Assembly: GCA_045627385.1 (NCBI GenBank)
Contig: JAZQNO010000016.1
Location: 1 to 28,255 of the forward strand
Length of the DNA: 28,255 nt
Reading direction: 5' to 3'
Source: UBA1757 sp045627385
GTDB taxonomy: Bacteria > Bacteroidota > Bacteroidia > Bacteroidales > UBA1402
The position numbers were made by a program, and so were the translations under genes. This document shows positions 8,592-16,392 of the stretch, piece after piece (the first letter of the stretch is position 1; every line of letters starts with the position of its first letter). A model generated the notes under the pieces. The model was not told the DNA's origin. It saw only the letters and a program-made list of their open reading frames with translations, and did no database searches.

Positions 8592-8626
8592 AGTCGTCCG
8601 GCAATCCTGCCGGACGACTTTTTTTT
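8592..8626 (+). terminator. Rho-independent terminator after the SDR gene
   Basis: A perfect 11-base-pair GC-rich stem (8592-8602 with 8609-8619) and a six-base loop are followed by a run of T to 8626. It ends the plus-strand SDR transcript. Confidence 0.92.
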
Positions 8627-8642
8627 CGTACCGGGAGAGCAT

Positions 8643-8682
8643 GGCCGGTTCAGTTGCGGAACGTTCCTCGACTGAACCGGCC
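8643..8682. repeat. Perfect 12-base inverted repeat at the 3' end of umuC
   Basis: GGCCGGTTCAGT (8643-8654) pairs perfectly with ACTGAACCGGCC (8671-8682). The 16-base loop itself holds the palindrome GGAACGTTCC (8658-8667). It begins five bases after the umuC stop codon. There is no T-run on the minus strand, so it may be a 3'-end stabiliser or a factor-assisted terminator, not an intrinsic terminator. Confidence 0.75.
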
Positions 8683-8687
8683 CGTTC

Positions 8688-9956
8688 TCAGATGCGGATG
8701 CGGAGGATTTCGTCGATGTCGGTGAGGTAGTTGCCGCTCTTGTGCTCGCTCCGCACTTTCCAGGCCTGCTGCTTCGGGCCTTCGACCGCCAGCGCCACCG
8801 TCTTCAGCCCGTAGCGCCGGTTGAGCGCATCCACCCGCTGCGACAGCTCCAGCCGCTGCGGACGCTTTTCCACCGGGTCGAACAGATCCGGAACGACGGC
8901 CGTCTGCGGCTGTATCTTGCTCAGAATCACCCCCGTCTTCTTGTAACGGATGCCCGGGCGGAAAATCCGTTCCACCAGCTGCAGGGCCGCCTGCGTGATC
9001 TCGATGGTGTCGGCCGTAGGCACGCAGAAGGGGAGAGACTCCACACAGGAATACTGCTCCAGGTCTTCGCGGAAGAAATTGCTGCAGAGAAACACCGTGA
9101 TGCAGCCGGCCGCCGAATCCTGGGCCCGCAGCTTGTTGGCGCAGCTGGCGGCAAACGTGGCCACCGAAGCCTTCACCTCGCCGAGGGAAGAGACCATCTC
9201 GCCGAAACTGCGGCTGGTGGTGATGCTCTGCCGCATCAGCACCTCCGTGGTGTCGATGCAGGGCCAGCCGTTCAGCTCCTTCCAAGTCTCCAGGCCCGGC
9301 TTGCTGAAATGATGCCGCACCCATTCGCCCGACTTGTCGGCAAACTCCAGCGGCGTGTTCACCCCCAGACTGCGCAGTTTCTCCAAGGACCGTCGCCCGA
9401 CACCCCAGACATCGGCCAGGTCGAACAGTTCCAAGGCCTTGCGCCGTTTGGCTTCGGTGTCGATCATGCAGACCGAACGGTAGCCCGGATACTGCTTGGC
9501 GAACTTGCTTCCGATCTTGGCCAGCGTCTTGGTCGGGGCCACGCCCACGCTCACGGGAATGTCTGTCCACAGGCAGATGCGCTCGGCCAGGCTGCGCATG
9601 TACGCTTCGATGTCGTAGCGGCTCTCGTAGCCGTTCAGGCAGGCGAAACTCTCGTCGATGCTGTAGTTCTCCACCACATCGACCCATTGGCGGATGATGC
9701 CGGTAACCCGCTGCGACATGGCCGCATACAGCATCATGTTGGTCGAAAACACCGCCACCCCGTTGTGTTCGACGGTGTCGCGCACCTTGAACAGCACGTC
9801 GCCCCGGTGCAGCCCCAGCGCCTTGGCCTCGGGTGTGAGCGCCACGATGATGCCGTCGTTGCTTGACAGCACGCACACAGGCCTGTGCCTGAGTCCAGGA
9901 TGAAACGCCCTCTCCACGTTGGCGAAGAAGCTGTTGCAGTCGATGAGCGCCCACAT
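8688..9956 (-). CDS. umuC: Y-family DNA polymerase V catalytic subunit UmuC
   Basis: This is a 422-residue translesion polymerase that copies damaged DNA with UmuD' as its partner. The palm opens with MWALIDCNSFFANVER (metal-binding Asp6), and the second catalytic block YSIDESF gives D101 and E102. The helix-hairpin-helix part is seen in DVWGVGRRSLEKL, and the little-finger and C-terminal UmuC-specific region (FDPVEKRPQRLELSQRVD) follows. Length is the same as E. coli UmuC (422). It starts six bases after the umuD stop, so translation is probably coupled. The gene is intact with every catalytic residue present. It is placed downstream of a UmuD that itself looks like a regulator, which implies damage-controlled expression. 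Confidence 0.96.
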   Translation of the reverse strand: MWALIDCNSFFANVERAFHPGLRHRPVCVLSSNDGIIVALTPEAKALGLHRGDVLFKVRDTVEHNGVAVFSTNMMLYAAMSQRVTGIIRQWVDVVENYSIDESFACLNGYESRYDIEAYMRSLAERICLWTDIPVSVGVAPTKTLAKIGSKFAKQYPGYRSVCMIDTEAKRRKALELFDLADVWGVGRRSLEKLRSLGVNTPLEFADKSGEWVRHHFSKPGLETWKELNGWPCIDTTEVLMRQSITTSRSFGEMVSSLGEVKASVATFAASCANKLRAQDSAAGCITVFLCSNFFREDLEQYSCVESLPFCVPTADTIEITQAALQLVERIFRPGIRYKKTGVILSKIQPQTAVVPDLFDPVEKRPQRLELSQRVDALNRRYGLKTVALAVEGPKQQAWKVRSEHKSGNYLTDIDEILRIRI

Positions 9957-9962
9957 GGCCGT

Positions 9963-10604
9963 CTAGTCTCTGGCTTTGTGAATGATGTAGGTGACGGTGC
10001 CCCAGACGCTGAACTCGTCGCCCTCGCGCACCTGCCGCCGGCGGTAGGCCGGATTGGCCGGCACCAGCCAGGCCGTGCCGTCTTCGCGCACGAAATGTTT
10101 CAGCGTGTATTCGCCGTTGATTTCGCAGACCGCGATTTCCTTCGGACCCGGGTCACGCCTGCTTTTGTCCACAATGATGATGTCGCCGCTCAAGACGCCT
10201 GCATCGACCATGGAATCGCCCTGCACCCGAATGAGATAGGAGGCTTCGGGGTGGGGGCAGAGCATGCGCAGCAGTTCGATGTCCTGCGACTTTTCATCGT
10301 TGTCGAGCGGCACGGGAAATCCGGCTCTGACATTGAGGTCGAAGTAGGGCAGATGCAGGGGTTTCACGCCCGCGGCCGGAACCGTCTCTCCCAGGTGCGA
10401 CAGGTCTCCGCCCGAGTTTCCCGCGGCCGGCGGCCCCTCCAGCGCCCTGCGGAGGCTGGCATTGATGAACTCGCTCCGGTTTTCCAGAGAACCGATCCTT
10501 TCGGCCAGTTCCCCCGGACACCGGAACGAAAACAGCCTGCCGTCTCCCTTGGGCCGTCCTGCGCCTGCTCTGCGTCCGCCGCGTCTTTCGTTTCCGTCTG
10601 CCAT
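9963..10604 (-). CDS. umuD: UmuD-type S24 autoprotease with N-terminal RHH-like putative DNA-binding extension
   Basis: The 213-residue protein has two parts. Residues 94-213 match UmuD: a self-cleavage bond A94-G95 in VRAGFPVP, nucleophile S131 in QGDSMVD, general-base K169 in YTLKHF, and the family ending VTYIIHKAR. The spacing between cleavage site, Ser and Lys is within one residue of E. coli UmuD. Residues 1-56 are extra: a basic RGGRRAGAGRPKG segment, then RLFSFRCPGELAERIGSLENRSEFINASLRRALE, which looks like a ribbon-helix-helix unit. E. coli UmuD has only 24 residues before the cleavage site. The protein may therefore repress umuDC until cleavage, then serve as the polymerase subunit. 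The start at 10604 was chosen over 10640 because it lies below the promoter and begins at the basic segment. Confidence 0.88.
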   Translation of the reverse strand: MADGNERRGGRRAGAGRPKGDGRLFSFRCPGELAERIGSLENRSEFINASLRRALEGPPAAGNSGGDLSHLGETVPAAGVKPLHLPYFDLNVRAGFPVPLDNDEKSQDIELLRMLCPHPEASYLIRVQGDSMVDAGVLSGDIIIVDKSRRDPGPKEIAVCEINGEYTLKHFVREDGTAWLVPANPAYRRRQVREGDEFSVWGTVTYIIHKARD

Positions 10605-10637
10605 AGATTTCTTGCTTTTTCCGACAATTTCCAGTTG

Positions 10638-10645
10638 CAAATATA
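10638..10645 (-). promoter_or_regulatory. Candidate minus-7 box of the umuDC operon
   Basis: TATATTTG on the minus strand lies 33 bases above the umuD start. The TTG element expected about 20 bases upstream is not clear, which could fit a promoter that is normally weak or repressed. Confidence 0.5.
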
Positions 10646-10687
10646 TGGAGGATTTTGAAAAATGTCATACGGAAATCAAAAAAAAGA

Positions 10688-10718
10688 TTGGCAAGCCGTC
10701 TGAAAAATTATATTTTTG
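10688..10718 (+). promoter_or_regulatory. Promoter of the ADH-ALDH-acyltransferase-sirtuin operon
   Basis: TTG (10688-10690), a 20-base spacer and TATTTTTG (10711-10718) fit the consensus fully. The leader to the start at 10798 is about 75 bases. It is divergent from the umuDC promoter, with about 42 bases between their boxes. Confidence 0.65.
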
Positions 10719-10797
10719 CGAAATCAAACGTGGAACCGACGCAAGACAAAACGCGAAACAAAGCTCTGAACGACAATCCTTCGCCAATCCAAACGAT

Positions 10798-11985
10798 ATG
10801 AGTTGTCTGTATCTGACAAGAAAACTGATCCGCCGCTTGCCGGGCAAAGTGATGAAACTCATCCCCATGCCCCGGCCCGATGTCTTCACGGGGCCGGCCT
10901 GCCGTTCGCGGCTGGGCGCCCTCTGCCGCGAAAAAGGATTCGGCAGTGTGCTGATACTCACCGACAGGACACTCTGCGACCTGGGCTTTCTGCAGGCCGT
11001 CGAAGCGTCGCTCGCCGAGGAAGGCATCCGCTGCAGCCTCTATGACGGCATCGTCTCCGAACCCCGTCTCGACTACATTGCAGAAGGCCGCCGGCTGGCG
11101 CGCGAATGCGGAGCCGAATGCTTGGTCGCACTGGGCGGAGGCTCGGTGATGGACACTGCCAAAATGATTGCGGCCGGCTGCCGGCTGAAATGCCTGCCCA
11201 CCCGCCTGCTGCTGCAGAAATTTCTCATTGTGCCGCGCAAGACCTTGCCCCTCATGACTATCCCCAGCACGGCCGGCACCGGCGCCGAAACCACCGTGGG
11301 CGCCGTCATCTGCAAACCCTCGGGCGGAAAGTTCGCGGCTGTGATAGCCGGTCTCGACATCCGCGCTGTCCTGCTCGACAGCCAGCTCGGCCTGCAAACT
11401 CCCTGGGCCATCACCGCCGCCTGCGGCATCGATGCCCTCAGCCACGGACTGGAAGGCGTGCTGGCCGATGTGGAAAGCCTGCCTTCTGACCGCGACAAGA
11501 GCCTGGAATGCGTGCGTCTGGTCCTTGAAAACCTGCCCAAGCTCAAACGGTGTCCCGACGACGTGGCCGCCCGCGGTGCCATGTGTCTGGCCGCCCACTA
11601 CGGGGGCAACGCCATCAACAAGCAACTGGCCGGCTATGTGCATGCCTTCGCCCACGCCATCGGCGGGCGCTGCCATATTCCCCACGGCCAGGCCATCGCC
11701 CTGTGCCTGATGCCCGTGCTCCGCGCTCAGCAAGACAGCTGCCGCGCGCAGCTGGCCCGGCTGGCCGCCCACTGCGGTCTGCCCGATGCGCAGGCCCTGC
11801 TGGAAGCGCTGGAAAACCTGCTGACGCTATGCGACCTCCGGCTCGACGGCTCCGTTGTGAACCCTGCCGACTACAAGGCTCTGACCCGGGCCATCGCCCT
11901 CGATTCCATCAACTATTCGGCCCCGACCGTCTTCTCCGGCCGCCGGATAGCTGACACGCTGGACCGGATACGCCAGATACGCTGA
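10798..11985 (+). CDS. Iron-containing (group III) alcohol dehydrogenase
   Basis: This is a 395-residue cytosolic NAD(P)-dependent enzyme interconverting an alcohol and an aldehyde. The dinucleotide motif GGGSVMDTAK is at 113-122, and the family block IPSTAGTGAE is at 155-164. Metal ligands by comparison with FucO are D212 and H216 (IDALSH), H282 (with the conserved H286 in VHAFAH) and H296 (IPHG). All are present, so it should be active. The start at 10798 gives family length; the open frame extends upstream only through the umuD promoter region. It opens a plus-strand operon, with the aldehyde dehydrogenase 30 bases downstream. The pairing suggests that an aldehyde made or used by one enzyme is passed to the other. 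The natural substrate is unknown. Confidence 0.9.
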   Translation: MSCLYLTRKLIRRLPGKVMKLIPMPRPDVFTGPACRSRLGALCREKGFGSVLILTDRTLCDLGFLQAVEASLAEEGIRCSLYDGIVSEPRLDYIAEGRRLARECGAECLVALGGGSVMDTAKMIAAGCRLKCLPTRLLLQKFLIVPRKTLPLMTIPSTAGTGAETTVGAVICKPSGGKFAAVIAGLDIRAVLLDSQLGLQTPWAITAACGIDALSHGLEGVLADVESLPSDRDKSLECVRLVLENLPKLKRCPDDVAARGAMCLAAHYGGNAINKQLAGYVHAFAHAIGGRCHIPHGQAIALCLMPVLRAQQDSCRAQLARLAAHCGLPDAQALLEALENLLTLCDLRLDGSVVNPADYKALTRAIALDSINYSAPTVFSGRRIADTLDRIRQIR

Positions 11986-12015
11986 CTCCCAAACCCCTTT
12001 GAAGCCCCTTCGCCT

Positions 12016-13425
12016 ATGTCATACACTCTTGCCGACATCCAAAAGACTGTTGAAGCCCAGCGCGCCTTTTTCCGCACCGGTGCCACCCTCGATGTGAAAT
12101 GGCGTCTTGCCCAGTTGCGCAAACTCCGCGACGCCGTCATCGCCCACGAAACAGAATTCGAAGAAGCCCTCCGGCTCGATTTGGGCCGCAGTGCCACCGA
12201 AGCCTATCTCTGCGATATCGGACCCATCGTGGTGGAAATAAACGAAATGCTCCGCGGTCTGCGCCGTTGGGCCCGCCCCGAACGGCATTTCAGCGGACTG
12301 ATGTGTTTCCCCAGTCTCAGCACCAAAGTCTACAAGATGCCCTACGGTGTCACGCTGGTCATCAGCCCCTTCAACTTTCCGCTGCTGCTCACCCTGGGCG
12401 TGGTGGCCGCCAGCATGTGCGGCGGCAACACCGTGGTGGTCAAGGCCAGCGCCAAGTCGGTGCACTGCACGGAGGTGCTGAAACGCTTCATCGCCGAAGT
12501 CTTCCCGCCTGAATATGTCACTCTCATTGACGGAGGCCACGAAGTGGCCGACATGTGCCTCGAGCAGCGCTGGGACAAGATCTTCTATACCGGATCGCCC
12601 GCTGTGGGCAAGCACGTGCTGGCCGCAGCCGCATCCAATCTCACTCCCGTGGCTCTGGAACTGGGCGGCGAAACCGGCAACTGGTGCATCGTGCGCAAAG
12701 ACGCCGACATCCGCGATGCGGCGCGCAAGATTGCCTTCTTCAAACTCTGCAACGCTGGCCAGATCTGCATCAACATCAACCAGATAGCCGTGGCCAGAGA
12801 AATAGCCGACGATTTTCTCGAAGCCCTCAAGGACGCCTTCCGCCGCCAGATAGGCCGGACTCCTTGTGCCAACGAGGAATATCCACACCTCATCAGCCGT
12901 CAGGCCTACGACAAATGCGCCGCACTGGCCGAGCGCTGGCGCGACCGCATCGTGTTTGGCGGCCAGGGCGACGAAAACTCGCTGCGCTACGAGCCCACTC
13001 TCATCTATCCCGTCGGCATCGACGAAGAAATCGTGCGGAAAGAGCTCTTCTGCCCCCTGCTGCCCGTGGTGCCCTTTGACGATGACAAGGCGGACGAAGT
13101 GCTCGACATTGTCGAAAGCCGCGAACATCCGTTAGCTATGTATCTGTTCACCAAAGACATCCGCTGGGCCGACCGCGTCATGCAGACCCACCAGTACGGC
13201 GGCGGCTGCATCAACGAAGTCTGCCTGCACATGATGGTCAAAGGTGTGCCCTTTGGCGGCACGGGCCACTCCGGCATGGGCGCCTACCACGGTGAGTGGG
13301 GTTTCCGCGAATTCACCCACGCCTCTACCGTGCTCAAAGGGAGCACGCATTTCAACCTGCCCCTGCGCGAGCATCCCTACAAGGAAAAATGGGTGCTCCC
13401 CATCCTGCGTCTGCTGGAAAAATGA
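12016..13425 (+). CDS. Aldehyde dehydrogenase family protein (class 3-like)
   Basis: This 469-residue enzyme would oxidise aldehydes to acids with NAD(P). The length and lack of long N- and C-terminal extensions fit the class 3/YwdH-type group. The nucleotide-site blocks are SPFNFP (N120) and the TGS in FYTGSPAVGK. The catalytic pair is E215 in LELGGE and C251 in NAGQIC. Oddities are that the usual KPSE is KAS at 143-145, and the usual GGKSP after the catalytic Glu is GGETGNW at 217-223, a longer and differently charged loop. It lies between the alcohol dehydrogenase (30-base gap) and the acyltransferase-like gene (47-base gap) in one operon. Coupled alcohol-aldehyde-acid conversion is the likely role; the substrate is not known. 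Confidence 0.92.
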   Translation: MSYTLADIQKTVEAQRAFFRTGATLDVKWRLAQLRKLRDAVIAHETEFEEALRLDLGRSATEAYLCDIGPIVVEINEMLRGLRRWARPERHFSGLMCFPSLSTKVYKMPYGVTLVISPFNFPLLLTLGVVAASMCGGNTVVVKASAKSVHCTEVLKRFIAEVFPPEYVTLIDGGHEVADMCLEQRWDKIFYTGSPAVGKHVLAAAASNLTPVALELGGETGNWCIVRKDADIRDAARKIAFFKLCNAGQICININQIAVAREIADDFLEALKDAFRRQIGRTPCANEEYPHLISRQAYDKCAALAERWRDRIVFGGQGDENSLRYEPTLIYPVGIDEEIVRKELFCPLLPVVPFDDDKADEVLDIVESREHPLAMYLFTKDIRWADRVMQTHQYGGGCINEVCLHMMVKGVPFGGTGHSGMGAYHGEWGFREFTHASTVLKGSTHFNLPLREHPYKEKWVLPILRLLEK

Positions 13426-13472
13426 GCGCCCCATCCAAGCTTATTCATACACATTTATATAGAGCGATTTTT

Positions 13473-14372
13473 ATGGACTGTTCAGAAATGAAACGCAAAC
13501 GCGACCGCCGTGACCGCCGCGACGGATGGTATCTGGGCGAACTAGACGGCATGCACGTGATGATGCCCTACATCATGCCCACCCGCAGCGACAACGAAGC
13601 CGTCCTCAACGAAGTCTTCGACATCACCGCCGTGGATAAGTATCTGGAAAAGAAAAACGCCGCCCATCCCGATTTCCCCTACACCTGGTTCCACGTCATC
13701 TCGGCCGTACTGGCCAAAACCATGCTGCTCAGGCCCAAGATGAACTACTTCATCAGCGCCTACCGCTACTACGAGCGCAAAGACATCAAGCTGTCCTTTG
13801 TGGTCAAGCGCCAGTTCGACGAAGATTCCGAAGAATCCATCGCCAAATTCACCCTCGACAAGCAGGGCGGCTCGCCCTTGGAACAGGTGCACGACTATGT
13901 GCGCGATTTCGTCACCAAGGTGCGCGTGAAGGGCGAGAAGGAAACCGTCTCCAACCAGATGGACTTTCTCAAGCGTCTGCCGCGCTTCCTGTGGCGCACT
14001 CTGGCCTGGGCGCTGCGCCGGCTCGAGTATCACGACCTCTATCCTCAGTCGCTCAGCGAAGGCGACCCCACCTATTCCAGCGTGTTCATCTCCAACTTGG
14101 GCAGCATCCGCATGAGCGCCGACTACCACCATCTGTTCGAGAGCGGTACCATATCGTTCTTCGTGGTGATCGGTGAAAAGAAACTGCGCCCGTTCTTCTC
14201 TGAAGACGGCACCTATGACATGCGCAACAGCATCAAACTGGGCATGACCATCGACGAGCGCATCGCCGACGGTTTCTACTTTTCGAGAAGCATCAAACTG
14301 ATGAGATATTTCTTCCAGCACCCCGAACTGCTCGATCTGGACGTGGCCACACCGGTGGATTTTGAAGAATGA
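13473..14372 (+). CDS. Stand-alone 2-oxoacid dehydrogenase E2/CAT-type acyltransferase domain, catalytic His replaced
   Basis: This 299-residue protein is a single E2 (dihydrolipoyl acyltransferase)/chloramphenicol-acetyltransferase fold, with no lipoyl domain and no E1/E3-binding domain. Matching blocks are MPYIMPTRSD near the start, TWFHVISAVLAKTM, FISNLGSIRM, and the terminal helix LMRYFFQHPELLDLDV. The catalytic motif is normally DHRxxDG, but here it reads DERIADG (261-267), so the essential His is Glu262. The expected acyl-CoA transfer chemistry may be lost or changed. ATG 13488 is an alternative start; the N-terminus is very basic (MKRKRDRRDRRDG). The gene sits between the aldehyde dehydrogenase and the sirtuin. 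A binding, scaffolding or altered-transfer role are all possible; none can be chosen from the sequence. Confidence 0.8.
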   Translation: MDCSEMKRKRDRRDRRDGWYLGELDGMHVMMPYIMPTRSDNEAVLNEVFDITAVDKYLEKKNAAHPDFPYTWFHVISAVLAKTMLLRPKMNYFISAYRYYERKDIKLSFVVKRQFDEDSEESIAKFTLDKQGGSPLEQVHDYVRDFVTKVRVKGEKETVSNQMDFLKRLPRFLWRTLAWALRRLEYHDLYPQSLSEGDPTYSSVFISNLGSIRMSADYHHLFESGTISFFVVIGEKKLRPFFSEDGTYDMRNSIKLGMTIDERIADGFYFSRSIKLMRYFFQHPELLDLDVATPVDFEE

Positions 14373-14400
14373 ACCGCAAACGTTTCCAATGACGATTCCC

Positions 14401-15207
14401 ATGGATGACAAACCCAGACTGGTGGTGCTCACGGGCGCCGGCATCAGCGCCGAAAGCGGGCTCAAGACTTTCCGCGGCGGCAACGGCCTTTGGGACGACG
14501 AACCCGTCGAGGCGGTCGCCTCCATCGAAGGCTGGTACGACAACCCCAAGCGGGTCCTCGATTTCTACAACCGGCTCCGCGGCAAGCTGGCTACGGTGGA
14601 GCCCAACCTTGCGCACCGGCTCATCGCCCGGCTCGAAGACCGATTCGAGGTGACCGTGGTCACCCAGAATGTGGACAATCTCCACGAGCGGGCCGGCAGT
14701 CACCGCATCATCCATCTGCACGGCGAGCTCACCAAGGTGCGCCCTGTGGACTGCTGCACCGAAGATGACGGTTACAGCGAAAAATATGTCACTGACATAG
14801 GCTACGGCAGCATCGGTCTGGGTGACAAGGGCGGTCCTCACCATCGCCAGCTGCGCCCCCACATCGTGTGGTTCGGCGAGATGGTGCCCTATCTGGAACT
14901 GGCTGCCCAGGCCGTCTCCGAGGCCGACATCCTGCTCATCGTGGGCACTTCCATGCAGGTGTATCCGGCCGCAGGTCTCTACCTCTACGCGCCTGCTTCC
15001 TGTCCCATCTACATGATTGATCCCGATCCTGCCGCCGCCGCGCACCTGAGCCGCGTCACTCACATCCGCGAAACCTCCACTGCCGGCATGCGACGCTTCT
15101 GCGAACTGCTCGATTTCGGCGTCGGGCCGGGGGAAAGCCTTTATTCTGTGAAAGCGCGCATGATGGCCGTAGGCCGGCGGTCGGAGCCGAAGGCTCCCAA
15201 GCGGTAG
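14401..15207 (+). CDS. Sir2-family NAD-dependent protein deacylase
   Basis: The 268-residue sirtuin removes acyl groups from lysine using NAD. The motifs are LTGAGISAESGLKTFRG at 10-26, TQNVDNLHERAG at 88-99, catalytic H107 in HLHGEL, and IVWFGE and GTSMQVYP further on. No CxxC zinc pairs are present, as in the zinc-less bacterial group. The acyl-pocket position equivalent to the CobB Y-x-x-R motif reads YNRLR (56-60), so the Arg is shifted by one residue. Acyl preference is therefore uncertain. MDDKPRLVVLTG was chosen as start because sirtuins begin just before the GAG motif; ATGs at 14362 and 14389 are alternatives. The C-terminal 25 or so residues are an unusual basic tail, and the end overlaps the convergent GH53 gene by 67 bases. 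Confidence 0.9.
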   Translation: MDDKPRLVVLTGAGISAESGLKTFRGGNGLWDDEPVEAVASIEGWYDNPKRVLDFYNRLRGKLATVEPNLAHRLIARLEDRFEVTVVTQNVDNLHERAGSHRIIHLHGELTKVRPVDCCTEDDGYSEKYVTDIGYGSIGLGDKGGPHHRQLRPHIVWFGEMVPYLELAAQAVSEADILLIVGTSMQVYPAAGLYLYAPASCPIYMIDPDPAAAAHLSRVTHIRETSTAGMRRFCELLDFGVGPGESLYSVKARMMAVGRRSEPKAPKR

Positions 15208-16307
15208 CCGCCGGGCCGGCAGGTGGGGTTCCAGTAGAACAGTCCGTGGCAATGGGGCGCCTGGCGCGACATGCGTACGATTTCCTGCATTTGCCGCACA
15301 CTTTCGGCCATGTTGGCCGAATCGAGTTCGTCCACTTCCACGCCGGTTTCCACAATCATCGATTCTTTGCCGTAACGCCGGAACACATGGTCGATGTTTT
15401 TGGCGCAATCCTCAATCATGCGGTCGGCTGCATCGCCTTTCGACTTGTGGTGCCAATAGGGATAGAGGCTCATGCCCACCATGTCGTAGCGGGCATGGTA
15501 CTGCTCCAGCACACCCAGGTTGCGGTCGAAGCGGAGGCTGTCGAAGCCGTTGTCGATGTGCACGATGACGGTGGCTTCGGGAAATACCGACTTCACACTT
15601 TCGTAGCCCGCATCGATGAATCCGGCATACTGTTCGGGCTCGTAGTTGAGATGGCCCATGTGCTCTGTGATAGTGGTCCGGCCTTTTTCATCCTTTATTT
15701 CCCAGCCGTGTTCGTCGGTGAGCACACTCCACAGCATGCCGTGGCTGGTCTCGTTGCCCACCTGTACCCAGCGCGGCTCCACGCCATTCTGCTTGAGCAG
15801 GCTGAGCACCTCCACCGTGTGGGCTTTGAGGTCGTCTTTCATCTGTTCGTAGGAATGGCCTCTCCAGGCTTTGGGAATGGGCTGTTTGGCCGGATCGGCC
15901 CACCAGTCGCTGTAGTGGAAATCGATCATCACTTCCATGCCCAGTGCCTTGGCCCGCAGTGCCTGTTCGAGCACGTCTTCTTTGTCGCAGAGCCCTGCAT
16001 GCGAACTGGAGTCCTGCCATCTGCCTCGTGGCGGATCCACCCATACGCGCAGCCGGATGGCGTTCAGCCCCAACTGTTTCATCAGTGCTGTCGCTTCGAC
16101 AGGCTGCTCGGCCTGAGACTGGCTGTCGGAGCTCCGGTTGTCGGCGTAGGAATAGAGCCGGTCGCCGTGTGCTTCGCTGCCGGTGATGCCGCTGATGTCG
16201 GCTCCGAGCCAGAAGGTGTCTTGTGCGGGCTGCCTGTTGCTGCAGGCACTGAGTCCGAGGATGATGCTGACAAAGAGGAGTGTCTTGAATCTGATGACAG
16301 TTTTCAT
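15141..16307 (-). CDS. Lipoprotein GH53 endo-beta-1,4-galactanase
   Basis: This 388-residue enzyme cuts beta-1,4-galactan, the side chain of pectic rhamnogalacturonan I. The signal peptide has a lipobox GLSAC (about Cys22), so it is membrane-anchored. The TIM barrel shows the GH53 hallmarks: FWLGADIS, NAIRLRVWVDP, MIDFHYSDWWADPAKQ, acid/base E186 in QVGNETSHG, and nucleophile E320 in MIVETGVEVDE. The end LFYWNPTCRPGG is near WxP blocks seen in the family. The start at 16307 follows from the signal peptide; an upstream ATG at 16382 would give a long unlikely N-region. Its 3' end overlaps the sirtuin gene by 67 bases on the opposite strand. It is transcribed divergently from the GLUG-repeat gene and has its own candidate promoter. 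Confidence 0.93.
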   Translation of the reverse strand: MKTVIRFKTLLFVSIILGLSACSNRQPAQDTFWLGADISGITGSEAHGDRLYSYADNRSSDSQSQAEQPVEATALMKQLGLNAIRLRVWVDPPRGRWQDSSSHAGLCDKEDVLEQALRAKALGMEVMIDFHYSDWWADPAKQPIPKAWRGHSYEQMKDDLKAHTVEVLSLLKQNGVEPRWVQVGNETSHGMLWSVLTDEHGWEIKDEKGRTTITEHMGHLNYEPEQYAGFIDAGYESVKSVFPEATVIVHIDNGFDSLRFDRNLGVLEQYHARYDMVGMSLYPYWHHKSKGDAADRMIEDCAKNIDHVFRRYGKESMIVETGVEVDELDSANMAESVRQMQEIVRMSRQAPHCHGLFYWNPTCRPGGYRLGAFGSDRRPTAIMRAFTE

Positions 16308-16340
16308 ATGTTTCCAGTTGTGAAGTTCTTTCCGATGGAC

Positions 16341-16348
16341 CAAAGTTA
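16341..16348 (-). promoter_or_regulatory. Candidate minus-7 box of the GH53 gene
   Basis: TAACTTTG on the minus strand lies 33 bases above the start at 16307. The nearest TTG (16374-16376) is 25 bases away, longer than usual, so the upstream element is uncertain. Confidence 0.45.
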
Positions 16349-16392
16349 AATGAAAATCTCTGGAAATGAAATTCAAGTCCACTGTTTATTGT

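Noticed and set aside
8650..9954. Minus-strand 434-residue frame overlapping umuC in another frame
   Set aside because: Low-complexity Arg/Gly/Ala-rich translation; the umuC frame is full length with all catalytic motifs.
10605..10797. LexA/SOS box in the umuD upstream region
   Set aside because: No clear symmetrical operator found; only a repeated GAAATCAAA (10672-10680, 10720-10728) and a widely separated six-base inverted pair, both possibly chance in AT-rich DNA.
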